From NCBI GenBank assembly GCA_963580455.1, contig OY756972.1, positions 4,851,001 to 4,915,000 on the forward strand: a DNA stretch of 64,000 nucleotides. Reading direction: 5' to 3'. This document shows, one piece after another, positions 11,620 to 25,021 of this stretch. The position numbers were made by a program, and so were the translations under genes. The notes under the pieces are model-generated. The model worked only from the letters and a program-made list of their open reading frames with translations. It was not told the origin of the DNA and did not search any database. This DNA is from Euonymus europaeus (lineage: Eukaryota; Streptophyta; Magnoliopsida; Celastrales; Celastraceae). Position 1 is the first letter of the stretch. The number at the start of each line of letters is the position of its first letter.

Positions 11620-12600
11620 TTTTCATTCATTCAAAAAGTAATCGTTACAAAGAGAAGAGAAAGAACCAGTATTTTATTAACAAGACTAGTCTGACAAATC
11701 ATACAAGATGACCAATGATCATCTTGTTTGAAAAGGAAATGAAATTAAATAACGGTCTGAAAGAAGAAAAATCGACTAGAAAAGAAAATTCCCATAGCAA
11801 GAACAGCTTCATGAAGTAAATATTTTAGCTGAGACTCTTTTAAATTTAATATATTTTTAAAATTTACTTTTCTTCCTTTTTAAAATGTAAAATCACTAAT
11901 TAAATTTTCTCTGAGATTTCTTTTTTAATCAAAGACACAGTCAGTCCATTTCATCTTTCTTGTGACATGTGATACTAGTTCTTATATTTTTCCTTTATTT
12001 TTTACGTTTTTCATATCCATATTCATATTTCTTTGTTGACATAGTAAAACTAAAAAATATAAATAACTGAAAAAAATAAAAATCAAGAAAACAATAAAAA
12101 TGGAGCTATAAAACCTGATTGTTGTTAATTAGAGTCTCGAAGCTTAGTCCTTGGAATTTGAGAGAATAATAAAGAATCGAGTTTGTATGTGAAAAATTCT
12201 TCAAAGTTGAAAGAAAATAGAGAAGATGAATGACAATGGAGAGGAATAGAAAAGAAGAATAATTGTGGGTTTGTAATTTTTTGATTGAATTTTAAACGGT
12301 TGAATATCAAAATATGGTATGTCTATAGGGTTTGAAACTTGTCTCATAGGCTATGAGTGACTAGTATGGTATTATAAGTGCATTTCTATTGCTCTTTAGT
12401 AAAAAAGAAAAGAAAAGTGAGATAAGTTTTTAATTTTCTAAGAGACATATGTCACGTATCATGATAATCGTGTATTAGTGTATAAGAACTATACAAAATT
12501 TGTGGTCCTAGGCAAGACCTTAGCCTCCTAGGTCTTGAGCCGCCCTCGAACAGCTCGAGAGCTAGCCTAGTAAACTGAACAGCCCATGAGTACAATAACC
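11620..12600. other. Intergenic, no gene recognised
   Basis: AT-rich. A 61-codon minus-strand open frame (12125-12310) has no recognisable feature. Confidence 0.5.
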
Positions 12601-12950
12601 CATATCTCTAACACCCCCATGCAAGTTGAAGGTGAGTGTTGATTACGCCCAACTTGGAGAGGAATTGTTTGAGAGGAGCTACTGCCAAACAATGTCGATA
12701 TGATCCCTTATGATTAATTACCTTGGAATGCCTTTGGGTGGTAATATGAAAAAGCTAAAGTATGTGGGTTCCTTTAGTCAAGAGGGTGGAGTCTTGGTTG
12801 CCTACGTGGAAATCCAGACAATTAGGTGGGAGATTGACCTTAATCAAGTCAATGTTGTGTATTTAGCTTCAACAGAAGACTTTGAAGTAGTTTGTTGCTT
12901 CTTGGACATGGATGCTTGCTGAATAATTTGGGTTCTCTGTGTTTTCTACC
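12600..12950 (-). mobile_element. Fragment of a second copia element (RNase H end and LTR junction)
   Basis: On the minus strand, about 12905-12840 encodes a copia RNase H phrase (SKKQQTTSKSSVEAKY). About 12670-12620 encodes the usual polyprotein end (FLSKLGVIN), followed by a purine-rich run and TGTTAGAGATATGGG, which looks like the start of a 3' LTR. The frames between are broken and partly deleted. No partner LTR was found. Confidence 0.65.
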
Positions 12951-12984
12951 TGTAGATTTGCGATTGACAACATTAGTGCGACAA

Positions 12985-13004
12985 TGAAGAAGAAGAAGAA
13001 GAAG
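12985..13004. repeat. (GAA)n microsatellite
   Basis: Short GAA trinucleotide run. Confidence 0.85.
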
Positions 13005-14398
13005 ATGATGGTAGTTCTCGTTCAATGTATTCTCAGATCTGTCATAAATGCAGTTTCAAACTGATAAATCTAGTTTTGCATATGCAAGTTTTTTGTTTTC
13101 ATCCCACTTCAATGTGAAGATAAGAGTCCTTTGTTTATTTTGTTTGCTTAGTATGTTTGAGTTTATCCTGTGACTGTGTTTGTCTGACTGAGACAATGTT
13201 TGTCTGGTGTTTGTTTCGTTGTTATTGTGTTCAGGTGCTTTATTTCTTTGGCTTTGATTTGTAAACTTGCAATGCTCGGTATAACTTTGCTACTATAAAA
13301 TGAACTTTTGTCCTTTTTTCAATACAATTATATTTTCCTGTTTTTGTGGAAAGTTTTCATGGTTTTATAAGAATTAAGAAAGACAAAAAAAACCCCGTTC
13401 TTATGCGCAGAAATCATTAATATAAAGAGATTATTTAGCTATTTTATTATGAGGGCAGCATTGCTATAGACTGCTTGCACGATTGAAGGCAGAGCCACAA
13501 ATCGTCTTAAAATGAGCGACCTATTTCGCGACTCATCCCAATTAATCTCTAACTTGCAGTTTGATCTCAACTTGTTGTTGATGAGTTCCAGATAACATTT
13601 TACTGATTTTTAGTTGCTGCTTCGACATAAACACGTACCTGTTGATTAGACGACCACGTACACTTCTGTTTTATAACTAATTTTTATATCTAATCATTTT
13701 CGCATTAATCCGCTGTCTCTCTTCAATTCGATCATAACCTCGTACGTATGCATGCATGCTTTTGAGGGTCCAATTCAAACTTTGATTATAATTTTAGGTT
13801 TTCCAAATCCATCCGTAACTTCATGACTCAACCATGCTTCCTACAAGTAATATCTACACATCAATCAGTGTCTTTGTCCTAAATACTAGTTGTTGGTCGT
13901 CTTGTTCTTCGCTCTTGGATATCTTTTTACTGCCATTTACCCATTGACTTCCATAATCATATGAAAACGAAAAAGAAAGTTGACTCATCGGCTATGGTTA
14001 CTTTATGTTTTTGTAAACGCACGGCAGGAAAATGACTAGATAGTGAAAAAGAAAGGAGAAAAGAGATTCATTATAAAGACCCAGCTAGCTGTTCCTCACA
14101 ATATGTTGCCCAAAATTAATTATATATATGTGGTTGAGGTACCCATCCCGGCCAAATATCCGTATCTAATCATGCTCATCTAGCCAATCAAACAACATTT
14201 CAAGGACCTACCTTAAAAATCTTCCATATTCAAAGTCCCCCATTTGAATTATTGGCCATAATTGTGGGAATCTAACACTTATATAATAATCGTGTGACCA
14301 ATGATCGTGACAGGGCTTACTGCTCCACTTAAGCATTAAGTACATGCAGCAGTCAAAGTGGGTTCGTCATCACCAAATCATTATGCTTTTATATAATA

Positions 14399-14421
14399 AT
14401 TAGATTAGATTAGATTAGATT
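14399..14421. repeat. (TTAGA)n microsatellite
   Basis: Four to five units of a TTAGA-type pentanucleotide. Confidence 0.9.
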
Positions 14422-16253
14422 GTCTTTTGGATTAATACAGCATTCTGTTTCGAGTCGTGGATGAGGAAAAATTACCATGCTGGGTGTGAATGAGAAAAAA
14501 AATCATGCTTAGTCAGTATGATAGTTGGCATAGAGGAAAGATCTCGTCGAAGTGAAACTGTGCCGAGTCAAACATTATCTCTAAGAAAAGGGAATTACTT
14601 AGAATTCCAACTCTTAAGATTATGATCACACACCAACATTTGAGATTGTCATACGATCATGAATTCATATATCAACAACCGAATATCTTATCCTATCACA
14701 ATTCAAACGGATGCACTTTGACTCTTGAGAAAGTTTGAGACTCATCGTAGATATGATCACACAAGTGATAACTAAGATATTTGATTATTGATTTACTCTA
14801 AGATTAATTATTGACTTGAGCTTTAGAATATTTGCCGGCCACGAAAGGCCGCTATTCCATTTTTCTTATAGGATTGGCGAGATTCACCATAAATGTCACA
14901 ACTTTATCACTGTTGACATATAATAGTGTAGATTTTTGCATCGACGCGAGTTTATATATATCGAAATGAGCTTGAGATCAAGCTGTACATCATTCTGAAT
15001 GAAGAGATATAGCCATATAGGTAGTTAGGTATCGTCCTTACATTTTATTGAAAAAGTAAGGGGTGGAGGCGTCATTGGTGACGATCCATCGCAATGTTTG
15101 TTCAATCACATTGTGGTTAATAAATCTGCAAGCCAACCACCACCGCTTTTTTGAAAAACTATGATCGATCTGCAACTTCTCACTGGTCACTGTCGTGATT
15201 TTTGATCTGTAACCCATTAATACCGTTATCGGCGGCCGCCTTGTCAATATCGGACGCTCTCTTTTGTACGACTGGAGGCTGTGAAAAGGAAAAAAGAAAG
15301 AGAGAGAGAGAGTAGCAATGGGTGGTAAAATTAATGTATATATTCAACGACCTAATCATACCTCACGTATGCTGCAATTGCTTGGAAAAACTTAATTAAT
15401 TACGTACATATTAATACTATTTTGTCGCCTAGGAATCAAATATGGCTAAATAATTGCACTATATTATAGTGGCATGGCAGTGCTAGTTATCCCAACACAA
15501 AACATATTAAAATCTTCGTAATCTTACATGATAGCATAAACACAATAAGATTTTCAGACAATTTCAAGGTTCAAAATTTAAACTCATGAGCAATCTCTTC
15601 GATCGAGACATTTTCAAAATATTTTTTGTTGGAATACTTGACATTTCCGATATTATTGTAGCAATCATATTGTTAATGCATAAGGTTGTACATCACTGAT
15701 TGCTCGAACCAAATTCATGTATTCTACTTTTCTTCCTTGCTTTTATTGGTTCAAATTTCTCTGCCTCGTTAGATACGTAATTAGTGCACAAAAATATATG
15801 AGCAGAATCCACTGTGAACAAAAAATAAAAAACCGATCAAAATCGACTGGTTGGTTTTACAAATATACAAAAAAAACAGACCAAAATCGAGTGCGAATAC
15901 TGAGGAGTCCATGACGTTAATACCTACACAGCAATATGCCAAAAAGTTGTACCACTCGAATCAATAGCGTGAGCTGGAATAGTTGGGGTAAAAGCATTTG
16001 AAAGTTGACAATAATCGTAAAGTGAAATTAGAATTATAATGATCCTTACAAGTAAACAGAGAGAGAGAGTATATGAGCAATATGGCAAATGCAAATTAAA
16101 ATGAAACGGGCTAGGGATCATACAAATTATAACCACCCAGCAAGTATTGCAAGAATTGTTACACTAATCGACCTACATCTGCTTATGGAAATGCATTCCT
16201 GAAGGAATTCATTTGGCTCCATGTCTACTAAAATAGGAGAACAAGCGATACTT

Positions 16254-19200
16254 TTATGTTCCTTGTCCATACGGCCTTTCAAGGATTCGGACCCCTGGTC
16301 CATAAATTACACGACAGCGATCACTGAATGAACCAACCAGTCGAGAGACGACCTCCTTGAAGAACATAGATGCCACCTATCATACATTCATTATCAAATG
16401 AGATTCAAGCTGTTATGTATCACTTTTTAACAATAAATTTCAATCATAAATATCCACACAACAAAAACTCATCCAAGATAAAGCCTCAACAGTCAACACA
16501 CTTAGCTCCATTATAGCAGAACCAAAAAAATAAGAACAAATAATAACTACAAATCATAGAAAACACTATCCAGTGTTAAACAAACCAATCAAATATTTGC
16601 AAAAACAAGTTCGTTCCAAATTGGATGTTTACATGTTTGTGATAATTTTCCTTGTGAAGTATAGTGCAAAGTATGGCAAGATGGTCCTATTTATTATTTA
16701 ATGTTGATTTTTCAACTTAAGCAGTCATTAATGCTACATCCACCCAAAATATCACCCCCAAATCTATGTGGCATGTGTTCCAACCATTGATTATAAATGC
16801 ACATTTTGACATCCAACACTTCACATTAATTGGGGGTCAAATGGGGATGACATTTTGGAGGTCTCCAGCATTATCCTTTCTTGCCCCTCCATTTTGGATT
16901 AAGCAATCTAAAGTAAGCTCAAAGTACTAGTCCAATACCCAGCACACCACCTCCATGTCAAGCAGTGAATTCCCAATCCCATCTCACAATACCCAAATAA
17001 TCCAGTGAAAATCATTATTCATAAACAACTACAAGAAACAATAATCCATGCTTTCAGGAGGAAGGAAAAAAACACCAGCAGCACTATGGTGTTCCATCAC
17101 ATTCCATTTTATTCCAAATAAATAATACGATATCCCAATTGCAGCCATATCTATATATATATATATATATATATATAATATCAATGCTGCCCATTCAAAG
17201 CTTTCACCATCAACTCTCTATTCTATAACAGATTCACTTTCTGACTGTTAGATATCCATTGCAACATTGAAACTTCAACAAACATGAAGGGGGTCTCACT
17301 TACAACAAACATGTCGTTAATTTACTGCTAAACGAACCTAAAAACCTTGCAAATGAGATATCAGCTGTATACGTCCAAATTAGAAGAACAAAAAAAAAAG
17401 AGAAAAACACTAGGGATCGCAGAAAGCACAACCTATGATGTTATAGTTGTGAGATGGCTAGAGGTGAAAGGTGCCGCCATGATAGACAGACTGAGATCAA
17501 AGATGGTAAGAAGAGGCTAAGAGAGAAGTAGACAGTGAAGATAGTAAGAAGTAAGACCCAACCTTAACAATGGATAATAGATGCAGGGAGCCATTCGAAG
17601 GGTTCAATAAGATTTCAACAAAATCATTTGCACTTAAGGATTTCGAAGTAATTTAGTTAGCTCAAAGTCATTTCTTTTCTTTAAACTCAGAGATATATAA
17701 TCCTTTAGGAATTGGAAATTTACTTGATGCTCCAGTCTACCTTTCCAGCTATCTGATTAAAACATTTTCTATCATCTTTTTGTGGAATGTGGGTACGTAG
17801 GCCAGGTACAATAGGCCAAAGTGGTACATAACGTCTAAAATATTTCTCAATTGAGCATGCCAGGCATAGGCTAACGTGGATAACTTAAAAATTTAATATG
17901 GGCAGAAAGGCAGCACTAGTGGGGCATAGTAGTGATTTTGGAACAAAATGGGGCAAGCTGTAATGCTGTATACAGAGCAGGTACCTGGACTTGAGATTTC
18001 CATTCTCTCCATCAACATTTATATGGAAACATACTGTTTTGAGCATTGTGGAATGCTAATTTATTTTCAATGTCTTTGCTAAGGATTGGATATGATCATC
18101 CACCAAGTAATCAAGTGCAAGAGACAGATCGGGTAAAACAGAAGGTGATGATAGTGCCACCTAATGGTTATCAATGTCAAAATAGAACAATAGTAGCAAT
18201 GATGGTCATAGCAGTGACAGTCTTACACAGAAAGAAAAACTGGACCATGTGACATAAACATCAATACAGCAACGGACAAGGTAACAACATGGTGTAAGTG
18301 GTATTGATGAATATGGCCATATGAGATTCAGAAGTTAGCATCACCACATCATGATAGATGCAAGTGGTCCCAAAAGGAAGTTAAAAAAACTTGGTACTAG
18401 TACTTGAAAATTTTCTCTTATTTTTTCTTCTACGTTGCTAGGGGAAGGGGTAGGGAAAGAATAGAAAAAACATATTACCTAAATTTCTAATTACTGTTCT
18501 AACATCATGAATCTTTACCATTCATTTGTTTACAGTTTATGTGGGTCCTATGCAGCTCCAATACTCCCCGTCAAATTTTCACACTCAAAAAAAATCACGT
18601 ATAGATAATAAATGGGCATAGAGAAGATTAAGAAGTCGCAAGTTACAATCCTCGGAAAAGAACTAACTCTAAAATTATCTATGAATGAATATTGGTGTTA
18701 ATTCTAACAAATCTAAACGGGCATGAGACAACAAACATCTAAAGTACAGTTACCTGTCGGTATAGTGGTGACTGGAACTTAAAGTCCACAAAGAAATAAA
18801 GGTTGCAACTTCCTGGAACTGGACCAGGATTGAATTCCCATATGTTTATCAAGTGATTGAAGAGGGAACTCTGCGACACGGTTGTCTAAAAGAAAATGGC
18901 AGAAAATATACAATCAACAGAAATTGAAGGGGATCAATCAACAGAAATTGAAGGGGATCAATTAACAGATATTAAAGGGGAAGAGACACAAAAACACGAC
19001 ATAAAAATATGAATGGTTTGAGATGACATTTATGGGTAACAATTATCTTTAAGGAAAAAGGAGGTGACGTACCTATCGGTCCTATCCTAGCTGTAGATAT
19101 TAGGAGGCCTTTTCATATCATACCTCCAACTTAGGTTGTCCCACCTCCCAACAGCATGCATATAGAAACTTACAACAGTTATTAGTCCTCAGATCCCTAA

Positions 19201-20877
19201 TCCACAGCAAAACACACCATCGTACCAAAGATATTGATTAGACTCTATCTTATATGAATTCAGAAGGTGATGGGTCTAGATTCTCAGCTTGTTTTATTTC
19301 TAAACCCTAATACAGGGCTTAATATAGCATGGTCGAGGATCAAAGATGTGTTAACCCACCAGATAGATATTCTGACTTGATTCGTAAATTCCTAAAACAG
19401 TAAAGCATGAAGATTATACAAAAAACTTATGTCATTTACATGGAGACATTTTCTTCGCTTTAGTTCAACAAGCCAAATTGTATCAAAATAGGACTGCAGT
19501 TGGCAATTCAGTCCCTAACTGAGGACATAATATAAGACTAAATGGGTAACTTGACAAACATATATAGCTCCATACTAGAAAGCTAAATGGTGTTATGTTC
19601 ACATTGAAGAGAGTGACAGGAATATTGAAAACAAATTATGAAATCAGACACTAAAATATCAAAGGAATCAAATACCTTAATAAACTTTGGTCTGTCCAAC
19701 TCTACATGGGAAACATAACTTTCAACAAGAAATTTAAAGCCAATCTCCAGCTCAGCATCAAAAGATCCATCTGGATGGTGTTTGAGTACCTCAGAGCGTT
19801 GACACCAAGGGACAAACCCGTGATACAAATCCACTGCGGCAACCACATCAAATAACTGCTCAGGAGAATACCTGATCACAAAAAAGCATGTTAAAGTACA
19901 CTAACTCTCACTGTGACCACATGAAAGATAAGAGAATGATATAATGCCAGGACGAGAATACATCTAAACCACTTTCCCTTCTGCCAGGAGATGAAATTCA
20001 CCAATGAAAAAGCCAGTTTTTAACATTAAAAATTATAAATCAACCACAAAAAGGAAGAACCAAGTGACAAACTGAAACGATTTTCTAGCGAAAAATAAAA
20101 TAGAAAATCAGACAATTGCAGGATCAAGGAGGATAGGGGGCTCATGATATGTTAGAGTATATGCCACTGGATAAAAGACCAAAATTGAAGGAAGGACTAG
20201 AAAGACAATACAGGATCAACATTTCATTTGCCCCAATGCATCCAAAACAAGCTTTTTAAAAAGGAAACAACTCCCTTGCAGAAGGTTCCTGCAGGGAACG
20301 CAAAGTACAGGGCATATTTATGCAAACTCACTACCACATTACAGAGAGAGGCTTCTTCCAGAATTTGGGACCGTGACTGTAGATTGGGGTGAAGCAACGT
20401 AAAGAAAGAAAATTTTCCACATCTAAGTAAGCAAATACCATACCAAAGCTTGATCATCTAAAGAAGACCAATCATGAGGCCCTTATTCACATAATAAAGA
20501 TAACAGAACAATCGACAAGAGCAAGAAACAAGAGGGACAAAATAAGAAAAAGGAATCGAACAAAATTACCCTAAAACGCGTCTCTCCTCATAGACTTTAG
20601 AGAGAATACTGCCTTCTTCACCATCCCCACAACCGAGAAACTGGCGTTTCTGCGCAAAACTGGTTCTATTACATAAATTTTCAATAGAGCAATTTACATC
20701 CTTGATAGGATTGTGGACCGATGGGGTCTGAATACCAGCAATGCCATTAATAAATCGAGCCACGTCGAATTTCTGCAACTGTATCTCTCTCCTGCTAGAC
20801 CTAATCAAATAGCTGATACAATTTTTGCGCGAAAGTATACAACCAAATGCTCTGGAGCCCGACATGAGCGGCGGCAT
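16254..20877 (-). CDS. COQ10: Coenzyme Q-binding protein COQ10 homologue (START-like), mitochondrial
   Basis: Predicted mitochondrial START/polyketide-cyclase-fold protein. COQ10 relatives bind ubiquinone and support respiratory electron transfer and coenzyme Q synthesis. Exons on the minus strand: 20877-20570, 19871-19676, 18885-18754 and 16376-16254 (stop TAA). All junctions are GT-AG with matching phases, giving 252 residues. The start at 20877 (MPPLMSGSRAFG) is preferred because codons farther upstream run through a GA-repeat leader and because it gives a basic, serine-rich presequence without early acidic residues. The START-like core begins at about residue 97 (YEERRVLGYSPEQLFDVVAA), continues with FVPWCQRSEVL and the VSHVELDRPKFIK strand region, and ends with SMFFKEVVSRLVGSFSDRC. 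Intron 3 is about 2.4 kb. The ORF is intact and the family call rests on these conserved blocks. Confidence 0.9.
17152..17178. repeat. (TA)n microsatellite in COQ10 intron 3
   Basis: Uninterrupted TA run within the last intron of the COQ10 gene. Confidence 0.92.
18911..18980. repeat. 24-bp unit repeated about three times near a COQ10 splice acceptor
   Basis: Two perfect 24-bp copies (18911-18934 and 18935-18958) and a third diverged copy (18959-18980) lie in intron 2. The nearest copy starts 26 bases from the exon 3 boundary at 18885. Each unit begins CAATCAACAGAAATTGAA or a variant. Confidence 0.9.
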
Positions 20878-20957
20878 TGTAATCAAACAAAGAATTGTAT
20901 GGACAATTGAAGTTAGGGCTGGAGACGATCTTTCCCGGAAAATTTCCGCGTCCCACC

Positions 20958-20976
20958 TACTCTCTCTCTCTCTCTC
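20958..20976. repeat. (CT)n tract in the COQ10 leader region
   Basis: A CT run just upstream of the COQ10 start, read as GA on the coding strand. Such tracts are common in plant 5' leaders. Confidence 0.8.
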
Positions 20977-21384
20977 AGCACTCGATCGTCCCATACGAAA
21001 GTATTGATTAGACATGCCTCTACGTTATTAAAGTCATTTTTGACACGGTCTCAACTTTCAAGAAATAAGAGAATAGGAGGTAGCCTCATATGCTGCCGCC
21101 TGCCTATGATATTCAAGTTCAAAGTTCTCTTCTTATCAGAGAGTTGAGATTTAAGTAGTTTTTATTCGCTGGGACGGCGTTCATGTCTCTTGTGCATGAC
21201 TTAGTGTCCGTGGCCAGTGAATAAAAATCATATCATCAAGTCAAATTTTTTTTTTATCATCAGAAATACTCTTCCATTAATGCGAAATAGAAAGACTTGT
21301 GGATTATAATATGGGTTACATCATGAACATACTCCTTTAGAAAAAATAAAACATGTTTTAGCCTTCAAGTTAATTGTGTCAAAA

Positions 21385-21791
21385 GCAAGGGCTTGCTTGG
21401 ATTAAAAAAAAAGGATTAAGTGGAGTAGTCTAAAAGAAAATTAAGTGGTTAAGTGGATAATAGAGTAATTAAATAAAACTCTACCTTGATTGGATGGAGT
21501 AAGAGTTAATTAAAGTATAAATTATTAATTTTGTTTTGATAGAAGATAGTGTGAGATAGAGTAAAGTAGATTAAAAAATTTAAACATTTAAAATGACTTA
21601 TCTTTTACTCTACCCTCCTAACCCCAAAGAAATGAGTTACAATTATCACTTAATAATAGTAGAGCAGGAAATAAGTTATCCCCTCCACTTTCCTGCTAAC
21701 CCCTTCTACTTAAAACCAAATAAGGTATATAATGATTATTTATTTTACTTAATCCTCCCTACTTAACTCTTCAATACTCTAATCCAGGCAA
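21385..21791. mobile_element. Inverted-repeat DNA transposon flanked by a 9-bp direct repeat
   Basis: The direct repeat GTGTCAAAA occurs at 21376-21384 and 21792-21800. Inside it, the left end carries TTGCTTGGATTA and the right end, reverse-complemented, TTGCCTGGATTA. More distant inverted similarity (GGATTAAGT and GAGTTAAGT type phrases) continues inward. The roughly 400-bp interior is AT-rich and non-coding. A 9-bp duplication fits Mutator-like elements, but the terminal sequence looks more like a Tourist element, so the superfamily is uncertain. Confidence 0.65.
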
Positions 21792-22164
21792 GTGTCAAAA
21801 TGGACTCGTACTTTAAAAAAAAAAGCTAAGTAAGTCTTTAAACTTTAAAATAGGTTGAATAGACCCTTAACGAGATAATGAATAATATAACCCATTTTCC
21901 TTACTGATTTTAAGATTTAAGGGCTTTGACCCTATTTTTTGACAGTACAGCAACCATTTTCGCTCTAGGTTATATTTGGGACTTTGTATAGAATAATATA
22001 ATATTGCTATCCAATGAATAAATTAATCATTGTATAATTTGATGTATAATTTGATCTTATCTATTGTTTAGAAGAAAAAAATGATATTAGAGTTCTATAG
22101 TACATTTCTTTTGCAATATAATGTTTGTTTTGTTGTTACACAAAATGATTGTATAAAATTTCGG

Positions 22165-22280
22165 TCCGTTTGGATCAGAGTATGTTGATAGAGTATAAGC
22201 TCTCGTAAAACGTAAAAGCTGAGAGTGTCTGAGAGTATGGGGACAGAGTATAAGCTAGCTTATACTCTGTCCCAAACGGA
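22165..22280. mobile_element. 116-bp MITE with terminal inverted repeats
   Basis: The left end TCCGTTTGGATCAGAGTAT is matched by the reverse complement of the right end, TCCGTTTGGGACAGAGTAT, with two mismatches in 19 bases. Inside are several GAGTATAAGCT phrases in both orientations. A related element lies at 52296-52381. Confidence 0.78.
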
Positions 22281-23694
22281 TAAAAAGTATTTTAATATTA
22301 CACAACTTGCAACATATAAGAGTTCATTTTATATAAAATTATACTATTCGAAGTTTTTTAAAAATCATCTAAATACTTGTTAACATCATTAAAAATTAAT
22401 TTTATACTATACAAAATCTTACCTTAGTTCAATTTTTAATTGATGGTCATGGCTAATGAATATCTTTGAAACTCATAACACTATTGCTAGGAAATATAGC
22501 CTTCACTGTCCCTATGGGAAACTGCCATCAGTGTAGATGCTTCTTCAATAAAAGTTTAGGTTAATATTAAATTCAATCACTGAAAGATAACTCATGCTTC
22601 ATTTTTCGATAGTACTAGGTATACAAACAAAAATGTCCCTAAAATATCATGCCACATATATTTGTCGAGGAAGCAATTTTGAAATTTTGAAATTCAAAAC
22701 AAATACAATCTCATTTTTCTTAAATGCTCACTCTCTCTCATCACTCACTCATTTTCACTTCTCTCTCTCTCTCTCACTTAGAGGCACATGAATAGTGACG
22801 TCCCAGAATCCGGTAGTTGATTGAACCAGAAAATGACTGGATCTGGTGTGTATCATCACAAGAAAATGAATGGTGGCATCGATGTACGAAGATATTATCA
22901 AAGTTGGTCGGATCTATCACTTCTCTCTGGCAAAGGGCACCATTTTTAATCATTTTTTCGACGATTTTAGTGACATTTGAGTATGAAGGCAGCTGATTTA
23001 GCTTGTTTGAAACTTGAGAGTACGATTCATGGTGATGACAACATGAACGGTGGCCGAACAACAATTCTTCATTATTACATTGTTCGATCAGCGTGTTACA
23101 TTGTTTGAGCATTTTCTGGTGGATTAAGTGGCTTTTTGCGTATTGCATTGTTTGGTTCGCGCGTGTTACATTGTGTGCATACATGTTTACACACAATGCC
23201 ACAACTCATTGTTGTGATTGGGAAATCAATGTAATTAACAATCTAAACAGTGTGATTACGCACTATCACATGTTAAAATACATTACAATGTATTAAAGAA
23301 CTTATAACACAAATATATCAATGTGATTACTTTCAAAATCATCAATATTTTGTGAGTCATATTATATAAAATCCCTCCAAATCAAACACGAGAACATAAT
23401 TACATGTAAAACTATTTGAAATACATTATTCATATAATAATGACATTGCGATTTTATGTGCATTATCTTTATTACATTGTGTGCTTACATGTCACATCTC
23501 CCAATATGTACCTTGGTTGAAGTAACCATGGTAATATGTTGAGTTAAGAAGAGAGAGAAGCGGGAAAACCAAAATTTAGGGGGGATTTTTTTTTTGAAAA
23601 GTGTATCATTAACAAATATTTAATAATAATCTATGTGGCATGATGATTTGTCTTGCCACATAGATTATGGATATTATGTACCAAATAATATTGG

Positions 23695-24540
23695 GACGTT
23701 TAGCATTTTCCTTCAGTTTTGCCACTGAATGATTAAACGTTTCAATTTGGTCATCAAACTTGTCATTTTGTTCCAGTCTCATCACTCGATTAGTTCTTTT
23801 AAAAATTCGGGCAAGTAATTTGCCTATGTGGCAAGTTGACCTTCATGTGATTTGTTCACGTAGAAAATTGATGCTACGTATAAATGTTTTGTAATTTTTA
23901 AAATAAAAATTATAAAACAAATGTTGAAAATTGGAAAAGAGAATGAAAATTGAAAAAAGCGCAGGCGGCGGCGACTTTGCAAAAGGTGCAGGTAGAGTTG
24001 AAGGAGCCAAATCCGCCCTGGCTGAGGACAGAGAAGAAAAAGAAGGAGCAGGCGGCGGCGACGATTTTGGGTTTTTTTTTGGTGGTGGTGAGGGACCAAA
24101 GTGTTCCCTAATGTTTGGATCAGTTGACTCTGCAGTACTGGGCTACTTGTGTTCCCTGATGTAGTTTTTATAGGGTTTCGTCAACTAAGGCAAAATCTAG
24201 TGAAGTATATGAGAGTGATGGAGAACAGGAATCATCAGAGCAAGAAGAATAAGGGGAGAGAAAGAGAGCATGAGAGGGAAAAATTATTTTTGATTTTATT
24301 AATTTTTATTTTAAAAATTAATAAATATTTACACGTGGTGATCATCGCGTGATCTAGCGGTGAACATGAGATTAAAGTGCCACCTCAGCAAAGTAGCTAC
24401 CTAAATTGGAGAATACCTTACTGAGTGGCTAGGCTGGTACAAAATAAAAATTTTAATGATTAAGTTGGAACGTTTTATTTTTCGATAATTAAAATAAAAC
24501 ATGCGCTATTTTTTGATAATTAAAAGTGATATTAATCCAT
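23695..24540. mobile_element. Long-inverted-repeat DNA transposon with a GC-rich interior
   Basis: The left arm (about 23695-23790) and the reverse complement of the right arm (about 24400-24530) align over roughly 60-100 bp, for example AAACGTTTCAATTTGGTCAT against AAACGTTCCAACTTAATCAT. The interior 23950-24080 is clearly more GC-rich than its surroundings (repeated GGCGGCGGCGAC). The arm sequence resembles common plant Mutator-like non-autonomous elements. Borders and target duplication were not fixed. Confidence 0.6.
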
Positions 24541-25021
24541 AATTTTTTTTTAAAAAAAAACACTTAAAAAATTGCCAACTCTCCATCATATTACAATAGA
24601 TTTTTAATTTACATTACTAACAAAAACCCAACATTTTAGTAAAACCAGTAGATGTATACATAAGTATGATTCATTAGATCAGTATAGGACTTAGTATGAT
24701 TCTTTTTATACCACTGGATATGAGGTGTAGTGTAGTTAAATCGACCCTAAAGTCATACAATCTAGTTTTCGAATAATTGAAGCATAATAATCATAAAAAA
24801 AAAATCCAGTGTCAAAGCCCAATGATACGAGTATGGGTAACCATCTCCAATCACCTGTAAAGGACATATCAGTTGCAAGAGAACAATTTGAGTGAGCAGA
24901 GGTGAGAAGCAATGGTGTAAGCTTCCTGAATGAGCAAAACAAAGACTAAAAATATTTGAGGAGAAAGAAAAAATGAAAGGGCGGAGAAGCAAGGCACAAC
25001 TAGATCTACATACATCACATC

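Larger units (their letters stand above)
12951..16253. other. Intergenic region downstream of COQ10
   Basis: No gene recognised. It contains a (TTAGA)n run at about 14399-14421, a GA run near 15299-15312 and short open frames of random appearance. The last few hundred bases before 16254 should include the COQ10 3' untranslated region. Confidence 0.5.
21016..23694. other. Intergenic region with small transposons
   Basis: No gene recognised apart from the elements at 21385 and 22165. Open frames near 22774-23296 lack recognisable features; the ACATTGT phrase recurs many times between 23080 and 23480 without a clear unit. Confidence 0.5.

Noticed and set aside
12710..12922. Plus-strand open frame with YLGMPLGG as a LINE reverse-transcriptase piece
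   Set aside because: The minus strand of the same stretch fits copia RNase H better; the LINE-like phrase is too short to support.
18911..18980. CRISPR-like array
   Set aside because: The 24-bp units are contiguous without spacers and lie in a plant intron.
20878..21015. COQ10 start upstream of 20877
   Set aside because: The extension is translated from a GA-rich leader and adds acidic/arginine repeats that do not fit a mitochondrial presequence.
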